Below are positions 48,200-61,659 of a stretch of DNA of 64,000 bases, in pieces. The DNA is from Talpa occidentalis (Eukaryota; Chordata; Mammalia; Eulipotyphla; Talpidae), in contig NW_023601212.1 in the NCBI RefSeq assembly GCF_014898055.3, positions 55,354,329-55,418,328 on the forward strand. Direction: 5' to 3'. The notes under the pieces are model-generated. The model did no database searches, was not told the origin of the DNA, and saw only the letters and a program-made list of their open reading frames with translations. Position 1 is the stretch's first letter; every line of letters starts with the position of its first letter. Position numbers and translations under genes: made by a program.

Positions 48200-48975
48200 G
48201 CTGAAAGGGAACCGAGACAACTTGGGAAGTCTGAAACGGCAAGGGTGTAGCAAGGTACTGGCTAGTCTAGATACTGGCAGAAGTCACTTCCCAAACTGTG
48301 CATCATTGCAGGTTGAACTTATCCTCTGGGAACAAAATCGAAGCCCTGGCCGTGTATCATGACCTGCTTAATGCTTAAACTACACGTGACTCTGTCCTTC
48401 AGTACAGGAGATGGTTGGAAAATGTGTGAAATAATGGGGCAATTAAGTAAATAAATAAAAAGAGGACTTCACAATCAAAGAGAAAATGATGCAGATAGAT
48501 TTACAACATAGATTAGATACAATAGTTAATCACTTAGATTTTGCTAGAGCAAGTAAAGGTAGGTGAAAGGGAATGAAGAGCCACACTAGTACAAGATGTC
48601 CTGACCTGCTTCTTCACTCCTTCATACTACAGACAGGCTGGGATGGTCACCCAAGACTCAGTCAGGCTGCTTGACCAAATGGATCAGGTTTACCTGAAAC
48701 TGACTGCTCTCTCTGGGCCTTTTAACAAAGCAGATTTGTACAAGTCCTTGAGATCGGGCAGCATTGTTCACCGCAAAGTAGAACCGGCCTTAGCATTCAT
48801 TCAGTCAATGGGCCGACACCCAGTGTGCCTCCTCTACGACAATTTTAATTGCTCTTTCTGCTAACTAGATGAACATAGGTTGTGGTAGATCCCAAAGTCT
48901 TTGAGACTTGTGTCTCCTTTCTCACCAGTTTAAAAGAAAAAAAAAAAAACCAGTAGGAACATAGGGAGTCTTTTC
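48200..48975. other. Upstream flank of SOAT1, nothing recognised
   Basis: GC content falls to background by about 48360. A 73-codon plus-strand frame at 48643-48864 has no recognisable domain. Confidence 0.5.
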
Positions 48976-48979
48976 TGTT

Positions 48980-49850
48980 GAGGATCTATGGAACACCTGT
49001 ACACACCAAGAAGACTCCTTCTGTACTAGGGATAAAACAGTGAATAAAACAGAAGAAGCCCCTCACATAGACATTTATGTTTCTATTGGAGAAGATGAAG
49101 AATAAAATAAGAGGACAATTGCAGGTAGTCATAAAAATGAAAGAAAACCGAAACAATGATGAGAGAAGAACTTTTTGAAGAGGTGTTCTGGTCTAAGACT
49201 TAAATGACGAAAAGGAGTCAGTTAGCCAACCATGGGGAAGAAGATAATTCTAAACAGAGGGCACTGCTGATGCTGGACAGGTATGACTTGTTTGAGGAAA
49301 AGAAGACCAGAAGGCTTGCCTGGAGGTTTGTGTAGAGGCTTGCATGAGATTTTGGTTGAAGAGTCAAGCAGGAAACTAAACATATTGTTAGGATTTTTCT
49401 GTTGTTGTTAATTACAAAGGAAAAATAATCAGGGATTTTGTCTTATTTTGTTTTTTATATCAACCTATTTTGGAGAGAATGACTTGGGGGGAGCAGAGAT
49501 GGAACAGGGAGGAGCCAGAGAACCAGAGCAGCTATGGGACAAGTCCCTGATGGTGATGATGGTGAGCTGAATTAGGGTAGTTGCTATGAAAATAAGAGTT
49601 GAAGGATTTCAGGATATTTTTCTGAGCTGCAGGGGTGAAGAAAGGTAGTGAACTAGGTGACTCCCAGATTATTTTCTTAAGTGGAAGGATAGCAATGTTA
49701 TTTGGTTCAAGGGAGAAGTGCTTTCAAAATATAATTAGAGGTATCTTGAAAGCTTCCAAACTGCAAGCCTTGCCTACCACAGAGCTACAAATTTCACATT
49801 ATTCCATTTTGGGGATCAAGATATGGATAAATGTGATCGTTGCCATAATA
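48980..49850 (-). mobile_element. L2 fragment, long
   Basis: ctagggataaaacagtgaat, tgttctggtctaagacttaa, cagagggcactgctgatgct and gaactaggtgactcccagat keep the reverse L2 order. Confidence 0.6.
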
Positions 49851-50006
49851 TTAAAAAAAAACAAAAAACAAAAAAAAACAGTGTCCAGAACTTACACTAA
49901 TTGCTAGGGATGTAATGATGATTAAGAACTGTCTGCTAGGGAGAAAGCCATTTTAAGAAGTGGCATAAATGTTACAATTAATAAAGGTAGTAAGAATGCC
50001 TAGCTA

Positions 50007-50272
50007 GGGGCCTCCCTGGTGGCACAAGGGGTTAAGTGTCAGCACTATGAAGCAATCCACAGCTACTGCAGCACGAGTTTGATCTCCCGCCAGGGAGGTG
50101 ACCCACATGGAGCAGCAGACCTCTCCTGTCTTGCCCACTACTCCCCTCAGCAGTGTATTTCAGTCTGCCAGTTCTGTTCTCCACTCTGTCTCTGGTGAAT
50201 CCTCTCACCTCACGTACCTCTGGCCTGTACCCCAGCTCTTTGCATTCATAAATAAATAAATCTTTTTTTTTA
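50007..50272 (+). mobile_element. tRNA-derived SINE, type A, inserted in a MIR/L2 area
   Basis: Target duplication aagaatgccta(g/t)cta at 49992-50006 and 50273-50287. Confidence 0.94.
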
Positions 50273-50284
50273 AAGAATGCCTAT

Positions 50285-50395
50285 CTAAGAGGGTTAAATA
50301 AGGATTAAATGAGTTAATGCCTTCTGAGTTCCAAGTACCGACACTGGCATATAGAAGTACTCAATCAATATTAACAGTTATTTTAACTATCCTAC
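50285..50395 (+). mobile_element. MIR 3' part
   Basis: gggttaaataaggattaaat, then gagttaatgcctt, and tcaatcaatattaacagtta at the end. Confidence 0.6.
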
Positions 50396-50589
50396 ACTGA
50401 GTTTCTTTATTGTTGATATGATTATTTTCTGGATAAAGCAGGAACGTATGGAATGGTTATCATAACCTGCTACCTAGGAGAGGAAGGGTGATTCCAGTTT
50501 TCTGAACCAATAGGAGAAAGAGTTTTGTTGTCAGGTAAGGGAAGAGGAACATTCCAATTCCAAGCAAAGGAAAAACAAAGTTAAAGGCA

Positions 50590-51020
50590 AACAAGACAAG
50601 AGGGGAGCCAGAACTATTTAAGGACAGGAAGGTAGTTGAGTGTTTTTAGAAGTACAGGGTATTTACCTACAAGTGGCAAGAGATAAAGTTGTTATCAGGG
50701 CTTGAGAAGTTTGTAGGCTATGTGGACACATTCTGACTCAGTCCCATAGACAGAAGGGAGACAATGAAGGATATTAAGTAGGGGAGAGTCATGATTTAAG
50801 AGACTACTAGACAGAGATGTTACTGGAGGTGGCGAGAGCAATTAGAGAGGCATTACAGTAATATCGGTGAGAGATGAATAAGGTCTAAACTAGGGAAGTC
50901 AAAAGTAGGATGGAAAGAAGGGGACATATTTGAGAGATACTTAAACAATTGACAGATTTAGAGAGTGTTTAAAACAGGGATTAAGGATGTAACCAGGATT
51001 TCTATTTTAACAGACTGTGT
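50590..51020 (-). mobile_element. L2 fragment
   Basis: gtggacacattctgactcag, atgatttaagagactactag, ggcattacagtaatatcggt and ggacatatttgagagatact match reverse L2. Confidence 0.65.
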
Positions 51021-51067
51021 GACTAGAGTCATTGTTAACTAAGAGATTAAAAAAAAAAAAGTATCCT

Positions 51068-51346
51068 GGGCCTACCTGGTGGCACATGGGGTTAAGCACT
51101 GCACCATGAAGCAATCCACAGCCTCTGCAGCACGAGTTCAATCCCCGGCCGGCCACAGAGCAACCCACATGGTGAAGCAGACCTCTCCTGACTTGCCCGC
51201 TGCTCCCCTCAGCAGTGTACTTTGGTCAGTCTGCCTGTTCTGTTCCCCACTCTGTCTCTGGTGAATCCTCTCACTTCCCATATCTCTGGCCTGTACCCCA
51301 GCTCTTGTATGCTAAATAAATAAATCTTAAAAAAAAAAAAAAAAAA
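51068..51346 (+). mobile_element. tRNA-derived SINE, type A, first of three in a row
   Basis: Head gggcctacctggtggcacat, B-box-like gttcaatcccc, long A tail that abuts the next copy. Confidence 0.92.
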
Positions 51347-51349
51347 GCT

Positions 51350-51625
51350 GGGCCTCCCTGGTGGCGCAAGGGGTTAAGACACAACCTATGAGGCAATCTG
51401 CAGCCACTGCAGCATAAGTTCAATCCCCAGCCAGGGAGCTACCCACATGGCACAGCAGACCTCTCTTGACTCGCCCACTGCTCCCCTCAGCAGTGTATTT
51501 AAGTCAATTTGCCTGTTCTGCTCCCATCTGTCTCTGGTGAAACCTCTCACTGCTCACACCTCTGGCCTGTACCCCAGATCTTGTATGCATAAATAAATCT
51601 CTAAAAAATAATAATAATAAATTTT
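51350..51625 (+). mobile_element. tRNA-derived SINE, type A, second of three
   Basis: Starts gggcctccctggtggcgcaa directly after the A tail of the previous SINE. The tail has degenerated to an ATA repeat. Confidence 0.92.
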
Positions 51626-51673
51626 TTTAAAAAGCATCTGGAGGAGGAGCAAGGATAAATCTTTACTTGGGTT

Positions 51674-51940
51674 GGGCCTCCCCAGTGGCACAGTGGTTGA
51701 GCGCTGGGCTGAAAAGCTGCCCGCAGCCTCTGCAGCGCCAGTTCGATCCCTGGCCACTGGCGAGGGTCCCACATGGCGTGCAGACCTCTCCTGCTGCGCC
51801 CACTGCTCCCCTCAGCAGTGTACTTCATCCCTCTGCCTGTTCTGTTCCCCGCTCTGGCTCTGGTATATTCTCTCACCCTCCCATGCTTCTGACTGTACCC
51901 AGTGCTTGTATAAATAAATAAATAAATAAATCTTTAAAAA
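51674..51940 (+). mobile_element. tRNA-derived SINE, type B, third of three
   Basis: Perfect 19-bp target duplication ataaatctttacttgggtt at 51655-51673 and 51941-51959. Confidence 0.95.
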
Positions 51941-52494
51941 ATAAATCTTTACTTGGGTTAATAGTTAATATTTAAATTAAACTACTTCACCTCTTACTGA
52001 GACCTCAAGGACCTGAACAAGAAGCATTCAAGTTTTGTTTGGTTTTGTAATAAAATCAACATTTTCCTGGTAATGTCAATATGCACACTTCTTGCAGAAA
52101 AATCAAATACAGAAAAGGACAAAGATAAAAAAGCATCTAATGTCCCAGAGATTCAGCTGAATTTTTGAAGCGGGCAAGGAAAAGAACAACAGACTGACCG
52201 TGGGAACTGAGCCCTATGCCACGCAGGAGTCTACCAGGAGTCAGAAAGGTGAACAGAATAGGCACCAAGCCAGGTTTTAAAATACAAAATCTCAGTTCTT
52301 GAAAGCACCACATCTTCCTTAATGATATCAAGCAAGCAATTATTCTTTATCACATCAAAAGTATATGAAATTTCTCCACTGGCACTCATGCTTAACTTAA
52401 ACAGACTCATCTGGAGTTAGTTAAGGTTTTGTGATTGAGTAAGATAAAGATGATGAAGCAAGAGTGTAAATCAAGATATTCTTGATTGGTACAA

Positions 52495-52605
52495 CCCTGA
52501 AAACTCTTGGAGAGTTGGAATCTTGTCTTGCTTATGTAATTCCCTGAGCACATAGCACAATCCTAAGAGCCACCTGATAAATATATTGAATGAATGAAGC
52601 CAAAT
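52495..52605 (+). mobile_element. L2 3' end
   Basis: ggaatcttgtcttgcttatg, then cctgagcacatagcacaatc, ending ttgaatgaatgaa, the typical L2 terminus. Confidence 0.7.
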
Positions 52606-53363
52606 AAAGGTGTAAGTCCCAAAATTGTGGGTAGATCCCAAACAAGGTAGAGGTCAGACAGATTTCATTCCTTCTTTTAGTGATTCACTCATTTTACATG
52701 CTCTGTCATCTCTTGTCTTTCTACAAACAGAAGCCTTTGTATACAAGAAAGAGCCATCTATCCCAGTTATTAGGCTGCCAGCCTGACTCTCTAGATTTTA
52801 TCTCTAAATATCAAAGCACATTTTAGGCACTGCCATTAATGTAGTTATGGTACATGGCATATATATCCATGAGGAAACACTCCCAAGAATTCTTGAATCA
52901 CCATGGATTTTTTTTTTAAATCTCACTGAACCTGAGTTAGTATAAGTCTAAAGATTTTGATCAGTTAATATGATAAGTCCTAGAGAAACCACTAAGAAAG
53001 TAATTCTGAAAAATAGAAATGAAAGAAATCATTAAAGGAATTTAAATGTTACACTAGAAAATCATTATTCAATGATAAAAATAACAGTGAAGAAAAAAGA
53101 GAATTAAAAAAGGAGACAGAAAACAAAAAAGTTTAAGGGCAAATATAAATCCAACATTGTCTATAATAATATTAAGTATGAGTAAATGAAACAATTCAAT
53201 CAAAAGGTGCAGATGGCAAGACTGCTAATAAGATCCAGCTCCATGCTGTTACAGGAGACACCGTTTAGATTCAGAGATATACATAGGTTGAAAGGTACAT
53301 CATGCAAAAGCAAGCACATGAAAGCTAAAGTAGCCTCCGCTGCAACAGGCATTGAAGATCAGC

Positions 53364-54087
53364 AGCCATGACTGTGCCACCCCATGGCCATGGGCCTCAA
53401 CAAGGCCCAAAGGTGACCAAGGACATGGTCAGCTCCCGCCCATAGCACCATCTACCTTGAAGCCTCCGGGCCATGAGAGCAAAGTGGAGGAAGAAGTGAA
53501 TGCGCGGGAGGAAGAAGCAAATGTGCAGGCTAACGCTCAAAAGGAAAGAGATGATACAGAGGTCCAAGTGAGCTAGTAACACCCATAGAAGCCACAGAAA
53601 GAGAAACAAGGAAATCCAGGGGCCAGGAATGCTGATATAAATTGTTGAACTGCATGCTACTGACCAGAACTTTGTCTCAGTGAATCTAGAACATCTGTCA
53701 CCATATGATAGCTGTGACCATCTTTGAGAGACCCACCTTGCTCATAGACCAGTCCCTTTTGGTCCTTTGCCCTGGACCTGTGACATTCTGGACTAGCTCT
53801 GTTCTCAGTTGGCCGAATGTAACACATGTACAATAAATCATCCCTTCTAAAATGTTAGCTGAAGGGAAATAATTAAATAAGAAGAAGAACTTGGTCCACC
53901 AATGGCATAGCTGCTGCGCAGACACCTCACCAAATTAGTCTAGAAGATGATCTAGGAGGTGGACAACTTTGCTTCTTATGAGCAGCATGCCATGGAGCTG
54001 CCCAAGGTCTCCAATGACAAGCAATCAAAGCACAGCATGCAAGTCAGTCAAGAAGAGAGGAGCTGAGCTGCATCCACAAAGAAGGAA
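53364..54087 (+). pseudogene. RPL36: RPL36 processed pseudogene, interrupted by an RPL41 retrocopy
   Basis: The first part (about 53364-53445) corresponds to the RPL36 start region, the cytosolic large-subunit protein eL36. GLNKG and KVTK can be read if frameshifts are allowed. The second part (about 53891-54087) matches the remainder: acctcaccaaa for LTK, then counterparts of the DMIREV, RRAMEL and KVSKDK regions, and the basic C-terminus with gaggagctgagc. There are several stops and no introns. The gap between the halves is filled by the RPL41 copy. Confidence 0.85.
53446..53890 (+). pseudogene. RPL41: RPL41 processed pseudogene inserted inside the RPL36 retrocopy
   Basis: RPL41 (eL41) is a 25-residue basic peptide of the large ribosomal subunit. 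The ATG at 53473 begins MRAKWRKK and then meets a TGA at codon 9. The rest is disrupted by an internal duplication of about 28 bases before QRSK and a stop near 53571. The long 3'UTR is well preserved: gaactgcatgctactg, gagacccaccttgctcat, ctggacctgtgacattctgg and an AATAAA at 53832-53837. It ends in an A-rich tail near 53875-53890. Partial target duplications (catagc with surrounding bases) flank it. Confidence 0.9.
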
Positions 54088-54172
54088 GCTATAAGAATTA
54101 ATTTTTTCAGAGCGATAGAAAGAGAGCACGCAAGAGAGAGTTTGATATTAGTATCAGACAAAATAACTTTTT

Positions 54173-54614
54173 TAATATTTTTTTTTATTTTTTACATCAT
54201 TGTTCATTTTAAAACAATATTTGCTTCCCCCCAGCCCCCCAGGTGTAGTCCCCGTAGAATTTCTTTCCCCAATGTACCCGTACACCATCACCTCAGTCCC
54301 CTGTGCTCCTCCCTCCCTCCCTCTGATCCCTCTCCTTCCTCCTCCCCTGCAGGATGTCTCTGATTTATAATTGTCTGTTTTTGCTTTGTTGTCTGTTGTA
54401 CTATTATTATTTTTTTACACCGATGTCTTATTTGGTTCCCCTATATTCCTGTTATAAGTGAAACCATCCGAAATTTTTCTTTTTCCTTCTGTCTTATTTC
54501 ACTGAGCATAATTCCTTCCAGCTCCATCCACGTTGCTGTGAATGGCTTGAGTTTATCTTTTTTGATTGCTGAGTAATATTCCATTATCTATATATACCAC
54601 ATCTTCCTGATCCA
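54173..54614 (-). mobile_element. 5'-truncated L1, inserted in the older L1
   Basis: Reverse complement of an L1 3' end: T-rich start (A-tail complement), a pyrimidine-rich 3'UTR, and then the complement of the region just upstream (ttgctgagtaatattccatt). Target duplications are cagacaaa(a/g)taactttt-like at 54155-54172 and 54615-54631. The 3'UTR belongs to the same subfamily as the copies at 33163 and 63885. Confidence 0.9.
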
Positions 54615-55552
54615 CAGACAAAGTAAGTTTTAAAGCAAAAATGTTTAAATGGTGTGACAACTTTGCAAAACTGGTCTGGCAGTTGAACATATGACCTATC
54701 AATTCCACTCTTGGATATATACTAAGAGGAATGAAAATATGTATCCATATAAAAAGTTGTACAGGAAATTCATAGCAGCATTATTCATAATAGCCAAGAA
54801 GTGGAAACAACCTAAATATTCATCACCTAATGGATGGCTATGTCTGCATAATGGAGTATTATTTAACCATTAAAAGAAATGAAGTAGTAGTAGATGCTAT
54901 AATGTAAATGAAACTTGAAAATGTTAGAGGGAAAATAGTTCTCACAAAAAAATATACTTTATTATATTATATAAAATATTCAGAATAGGTAAAATCTTAG
55001 AGACAGAAAGTAGACAGGTGATAAACTAGTTTTGGGAGAATTGGGACAAAATTGGGAGTCACTGCTCATAGATACAGTTTCTTTGGGGGATGATGAAAAT
55101 GTTCTAAAATTGATGGAAGCTATACAACTCTGAATAGACCAAAAACTGTTGAATTGTACACTTTAGATGTGTTAATTGTATGGTATGTGAATTAAATGTC
55201 AATGAAGTTATTTTAAAAAAACAGGTAAAATTCATATATGGCCTTATATGCTTGTTAAATTTTGCCTAGTTATTAACTGAGAGAATTCATGAGGGAGTCT
55301 GCTGATGTATTATAGATGTTCAAAGCCTTGATCCTGAAGGTAATTATATGAGTGCACACAAATAAAAAATTTCTTCAAATGATATACTTAAGACTTGTGT
55401 ACTTTATTATATGTAGTACCCAAGAGGAAAAAAATTAGTTTTATTTAAATAATTTTAACTTAACATTTATATTCATTTATTATATTTTATTTTTTCATTT
55501 ACTTTTAATAGATAATGTATTATAAGTAAAAAACTTTTAAAACTTAACTTAA

Positions 55553-55842
55553 GGGCCTCCCCAGTGGAGCAGCGGTTGAGCTTTGGGTTGCGAAGCTGCC
55601 CGCAGCCTCGGCAGCGCTGGTTCAATCCCCGGCTGCTCCCTGGCCACCGGAGGAGGGTCCCACATGGCGCGCAGACCTCTCCTGCTGCCCGCTGCTCCCC
55701 TCAGCAGTGTACTTCGGTCCTTCTGCCTGCTCTGCTCCCGCTCTGGCTCTGGTGAATTTTCTCACCCTCCTGCGCTTCTGACTGTACCCAGTGCTTGTAT
55801 AAATAAATAAATGAATAAATAAATAAATCTTAAAAAAAAACC
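55553..55842 (+). mobile_element. tRNA-derived SINE, type B
   Basis: Well preserved, with the extra ctgctccctggccaccgg segment and a long ATAAATA tail. Flanks share aacttaag. Confidence 0.94.
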
Positions 55843-56134
55843 ACATAACTTAAGTAGTTTTTCTTTTACATTTTTTACATTTCCTTTCTTAATGAAAATA
55901 TATTCATCATGTTATTTTTCTTTTTTTTAAAAAAAGATGAAAGGTCACTATGTAGAACTAGATAAATTCTCTATTCAATATTCTAACCAGCCACCTTTTA
56001 GTTCTACTAGACTCTGTGTAGAAGTTACCAGTAAAATAAAGTAATAATTATAGTGACTTTTGCAGTTAAATGAGTAGTCATCTATTAGAGATTTGATTAA
56101 GATTCCTTAATAGGTTGTCAGGGCTGAATAAATA

Positions 56135-56395
56135 TTTTTTTTAAGATTTATTTTTATTTATTTATGCATACAAGAACTGGGGCGTGGGCCAGGTACCTGG
56201 GGTGAGAGGACTCACCCAAGACACAGTGGGAAACAGAACAGGCTGATCTACTGAAATACACTGCTGAGGGGAGCAGCAGGTGAGACAGGAGAGGTCTGCT
56301 GCGCCAGGTGGATTATCTCCCTGGCAGGGGATGGAACTCATGCTGCTGTGGCTGGCGATAGCTTGATAGCACTGAGACTGAACCCCTGTGCCACC
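56135..56395 (-). mobile_element. tRNA-derived SINE, type A
   Basis: Target duplication agggctgaataaata at 56120-56134 and 56396-56410, perfect over 15 bp. Confidence 0.94.
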
Positions 56396-56411
56396 AGGGC
56401 TGAATAAATAC

Positions 56412-57800
56412 AAAAATAATGTTAAGTAAAATTAATTTCCCTGAATAGCTATCAACTAGAGCAATAACCTTTATTGGTTGAGTTCATACTGTTGCTGTGT
56501 CAATATGAAACAATGGAGCCAGGTCTTCAAAGTTTAGATCATAAGGCAGTGTTGCATAGACATTAGAGGACTGTCCCCCTTCTGAAGGAACACAGAATGT
56601 AAGTCAAACCTATGCTGGTTCTGGGCAAGAACCAGTTGGCTTCCTACTTTGTGCATGTTACCAAATAAATTTTGTGATATTGTAAAAGATGTTTGCAGGG
56701 GTGTGATATTTCCACTCTGTGACTTCCTAAACAGAGACAGCTGGGGGGTTGTCAGTTAGGGTGCCCCTCTTAGGAGGCTTCTGCTTCTGCTTAGGTCCCA
56801 AGCACAGCCTTTCAGCTGACTCCCACCTGCAGCTCTTTCTTCCTGTGAAGGAACTAAAGTCTCTTGAAAGACTAAGTCAGCCACCATTTTGACCTCACGG
56901 TAGATTCAGCTTGATCGATGTATTTTGAACTTGGGTTCTCTTATTTTCCTCTAGTCCTTTGGACCCTGTGTAACCTCATGCTTGTGTTTCCTTCTGAGAG
57001 GTTACTTTGGTTTTGTTCTCTGGGATGCTTTATGCTTGTGCCTTGGCTACTCCAATCTGGGCCCTGCATGTTTGCCTAAATATTTGCTCATGAGGGGATG
57101 GTTGATTTTGGAGTTTGATTGGGAGTCTGTATTTTGAAATTGTTCTCTCATCTACTCTTCTTATCCCCCTTTCTATTCATTTTCACTCTCTGATTAAAAA
57201 TCTTTGGGCACACTAGGGTATGATTACTTTGCCTTTATGTGCACACGTGCACACAATCCCTTAAAAAAGTCAATGTGGTTTTTTCCTGTTAACAGTTTGG
57301 GGTTCCTCACCAACCCTTGGTTTTGCCATTTGATAGTATAAATGGTTTGTATTAGAGACAATGGCAGGAACAAAAACAGAAGTGAGAAGAAACAGGATGT
57401 GTTCAGAAAAAAATGGCTAGGAGACCCAGCATGTCTCAATCTTTTCTACCAAAACATCCCCTTATAGACAAGAAAACATTTGAATGTCTCACCTACCAAG
57501 AAACTTAAGTATTTCCCCCATATCTCCACCCAATGCCTTTGAAGTCTTATGCTTTATTTTTTTAATGAATGCAAATTGTTGTACTCAGTATATCATAACA
57601 ATGGTATCATATAAAGATAATTTTTAAAGGTCTACTATCAGAGGAGAAACCTTCCTGTTTCTATCCTATCTTTAGCTAACAGAATTTCTTAGAAAAATAG
57701 GTTTCTGTTGGTTTAAATTCCATCATACATGTGACAAAGCCTTCATATAAATGCATAATTTTCAAATTTTATTATAATTAACATAAATATGAGTATATGT
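56412..57800. other. Intergenic block, T-rich, not identified
   Basis: The plus strand is clearly T/C-biased, with moderately high GC at 56700-57100. It could be an old retroviral or LTR remnant, but I see no TG...CA ends, polyadenylation region or protein motif to support that. Confidence 0.4.
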
Positions 57801-57839
57801 AATATACACATTTTATTTTATTATTATTTTGGTAGCAAA

Positions 57840-60101
<2,262 letters not shown>

Positions 60102-60533
60102 CAATACACATATATTTTAAAGATTAATAATAAACCAAATAGTAAAAATTACCACTCATCCTTACAAAATAGAACATCTTCTAACCTTAAAGCTCCAGTA
60201 TGCCTCTCCAGAATGCTCCAGAATGCTTCTCCTGCTGATGCGCTTTCCTGAAATCATTCCTTTGGTTTTTCCCTATAATTTACTTGTTTATCACAAATGT
60301 ACACATTTTTAACACTATCACTAGAGAAGCTTAAATACCTTTGCTTGTTTATGGCCTTGATATATATATGTAGTCTATAATTTGCCTTTTCAGTTCAACA
60401 TTATTTTTGTGATTTATCCGTGTCAATGTGTGATTGAAGTTTATTTTCAATTACAAAGAAGATACTTTTACATTTGCATATTCCAGTGTTGCTGGACATT
60501 TTTATTCTTTTTCAGTTTTCTGTAAATACAAAG

Positions 60534-61047
60534 TGTGTGTCCTGATGCTGTGAAACTAAAAATTCAGGAGGCAGCTAAAAAGGCAAAGCATATTTATTTG
60601 GGATCGAGGAGTTGCAGTTTGGGGAAGCACAGACTCAGGTTAAAACCCAAATAGTGACCCAAAGAAGGGACAAAAAATTAGGGATTTTTATGGGAAGAAA
60701 AGAAGAAGATAAGTAAGTGGTTAAAAAAAAAACTAATTCATCATAATAATAAGTTTACACTATTTTTGATTATGCACAATTGGTTACTGATTCTATCCTT
60801 TGGGGGGAAAAAAAAATCATTGGTTCTCATACTCCAGAAGACTATAGTTGTTTGCTTGATGGTTTCTTAAAATAATTGCTTTTAACCCAATCCAAAGATC
60901 TTTGGCCCACATCAAACAAGATAGATAATACAGTTTTCTCTGAAATGACTTCCCTGAGTCCTTTTTATTTTTATTTGTATGTTTGTTTTTTATGCCATTC
61001 TGCCCCCAACTCTGACTCCATTTTAAAAGGCTTGCCAACTTTTCACA
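60534..61047 (-). mobile_element. Probable ERV-type solo LTR
   Basis: On the minus strand it starts tgtgaaaag, has an aaaatggagtc motif early as in many class I LTRs, and later a cccaaataaatatgctttgcc polyadenylation region. It ends near caggacacaca. No matching target duplication was found. Family not recognised. Confidence 0.45.
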
Positions 61048-61107
61048 TTTCCCTCTGTTGATCAGGATCTTTATTTGAAAGTGTCTAACATAGAACTAAG
61101 GTTTTAT

Positions 61108-61378
61108 TTCATTTTTTAAAGACTTATTTATTTATGCATACAAGAACTGGGGTGTAGGCCAGAGTTGTTGGGGGTGAGAGGATTCACCAGAGACAGAGTG
61201 GGGAGCAGAACAGGCAAATTGACTGAAATACACTGCTGAGGGAACAGTGGGCAAGACAGGAGAGGGCTGCTGTGCCATATGTGGGTTACCTCCCTGGCAG
61301 GGGATCAAACTCATGTCGCAGTGCTGGCAGTTAATTGTCTGATAGCTGTCTTTAATGCCTGCGCCACCAGGGAGGCCC
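61108..61378 (-). mobile_element. tRNA-derived SINE, type A
   Basis: Complete minus copy with tail complement cttatttatttatgcatac and head ccaccagggaggccc. Confidence 0.92.
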
Positions 61379-61603
61379 TGAATTGAGTTTTCTCTTTTGT
61401 TTGAGTTTTGGTCCCTGAATTGCCAGGATAGCTTATTCCCAGTAGGTCATGTCAGCAGGGAGGCAAGTAGAGGAGGGAAGCCCTAAGGACACATTTGAGT
61501 AACAATAGTTCCAGAACAGGGAAAGGCCTTGTCATCAAGTATCCTATATGTGTTAGCACTTTCAGCAGTTCATCAAAGTTCCTCATGTGAAGTTTTATAA
61601 ATC

Positions 61604-61650
61604 TCAACCCCAGTTCTTGTACACATAAATAAATCAATCTTAAAAAAATT
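61604..61650 (+). mobile_element. SINE 3'-end fragment
   Basis: Only the last part of a type A SINE remains (ccccagttcttgtacacata, aataaatcaatctt). This is a 5'-truncated insertion. Confidence 0.75.
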
Positions 61651-61659
61651 AATCTCAGC

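Larger units (their letters stand above)
53150..55222 (+). mobile_element. Old L1 fragment (ORF2 and 3' end), host of several later insertions
   Basis: L1 ORF2 endonuclease-region sequence is seen at 53150-53340 (gagacaccgtttagattcag, aataggttgaaag type). It resumes at about 54130-54172 (tattagtatcagacaaaat) and 54632 (ttttaaagcaaaaat), then jumps to the L1 3' end at 54660-55222. That end includes ttgtatggtatgtgaatta and an A-rich tail. The RPL36/RPL41 pair and a younger L1 interrupt it. The jump near 54650 implies an internal deletion. Confidence 0.8.

Noticed and set aside
48643..48864. 73-codon plus-strand frame beginning MVTQDSVRLLDQMDQ
   Set aside because: No recognisable family, no splice signals in phase and no conserved neighbours; not supportable as a gene.
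51554..51921. Several overlapping 72-91 codon frames on both strands
   Set aside because: They are translations of SINE bodies. The same peptide patterns recur at every SINE in the window.
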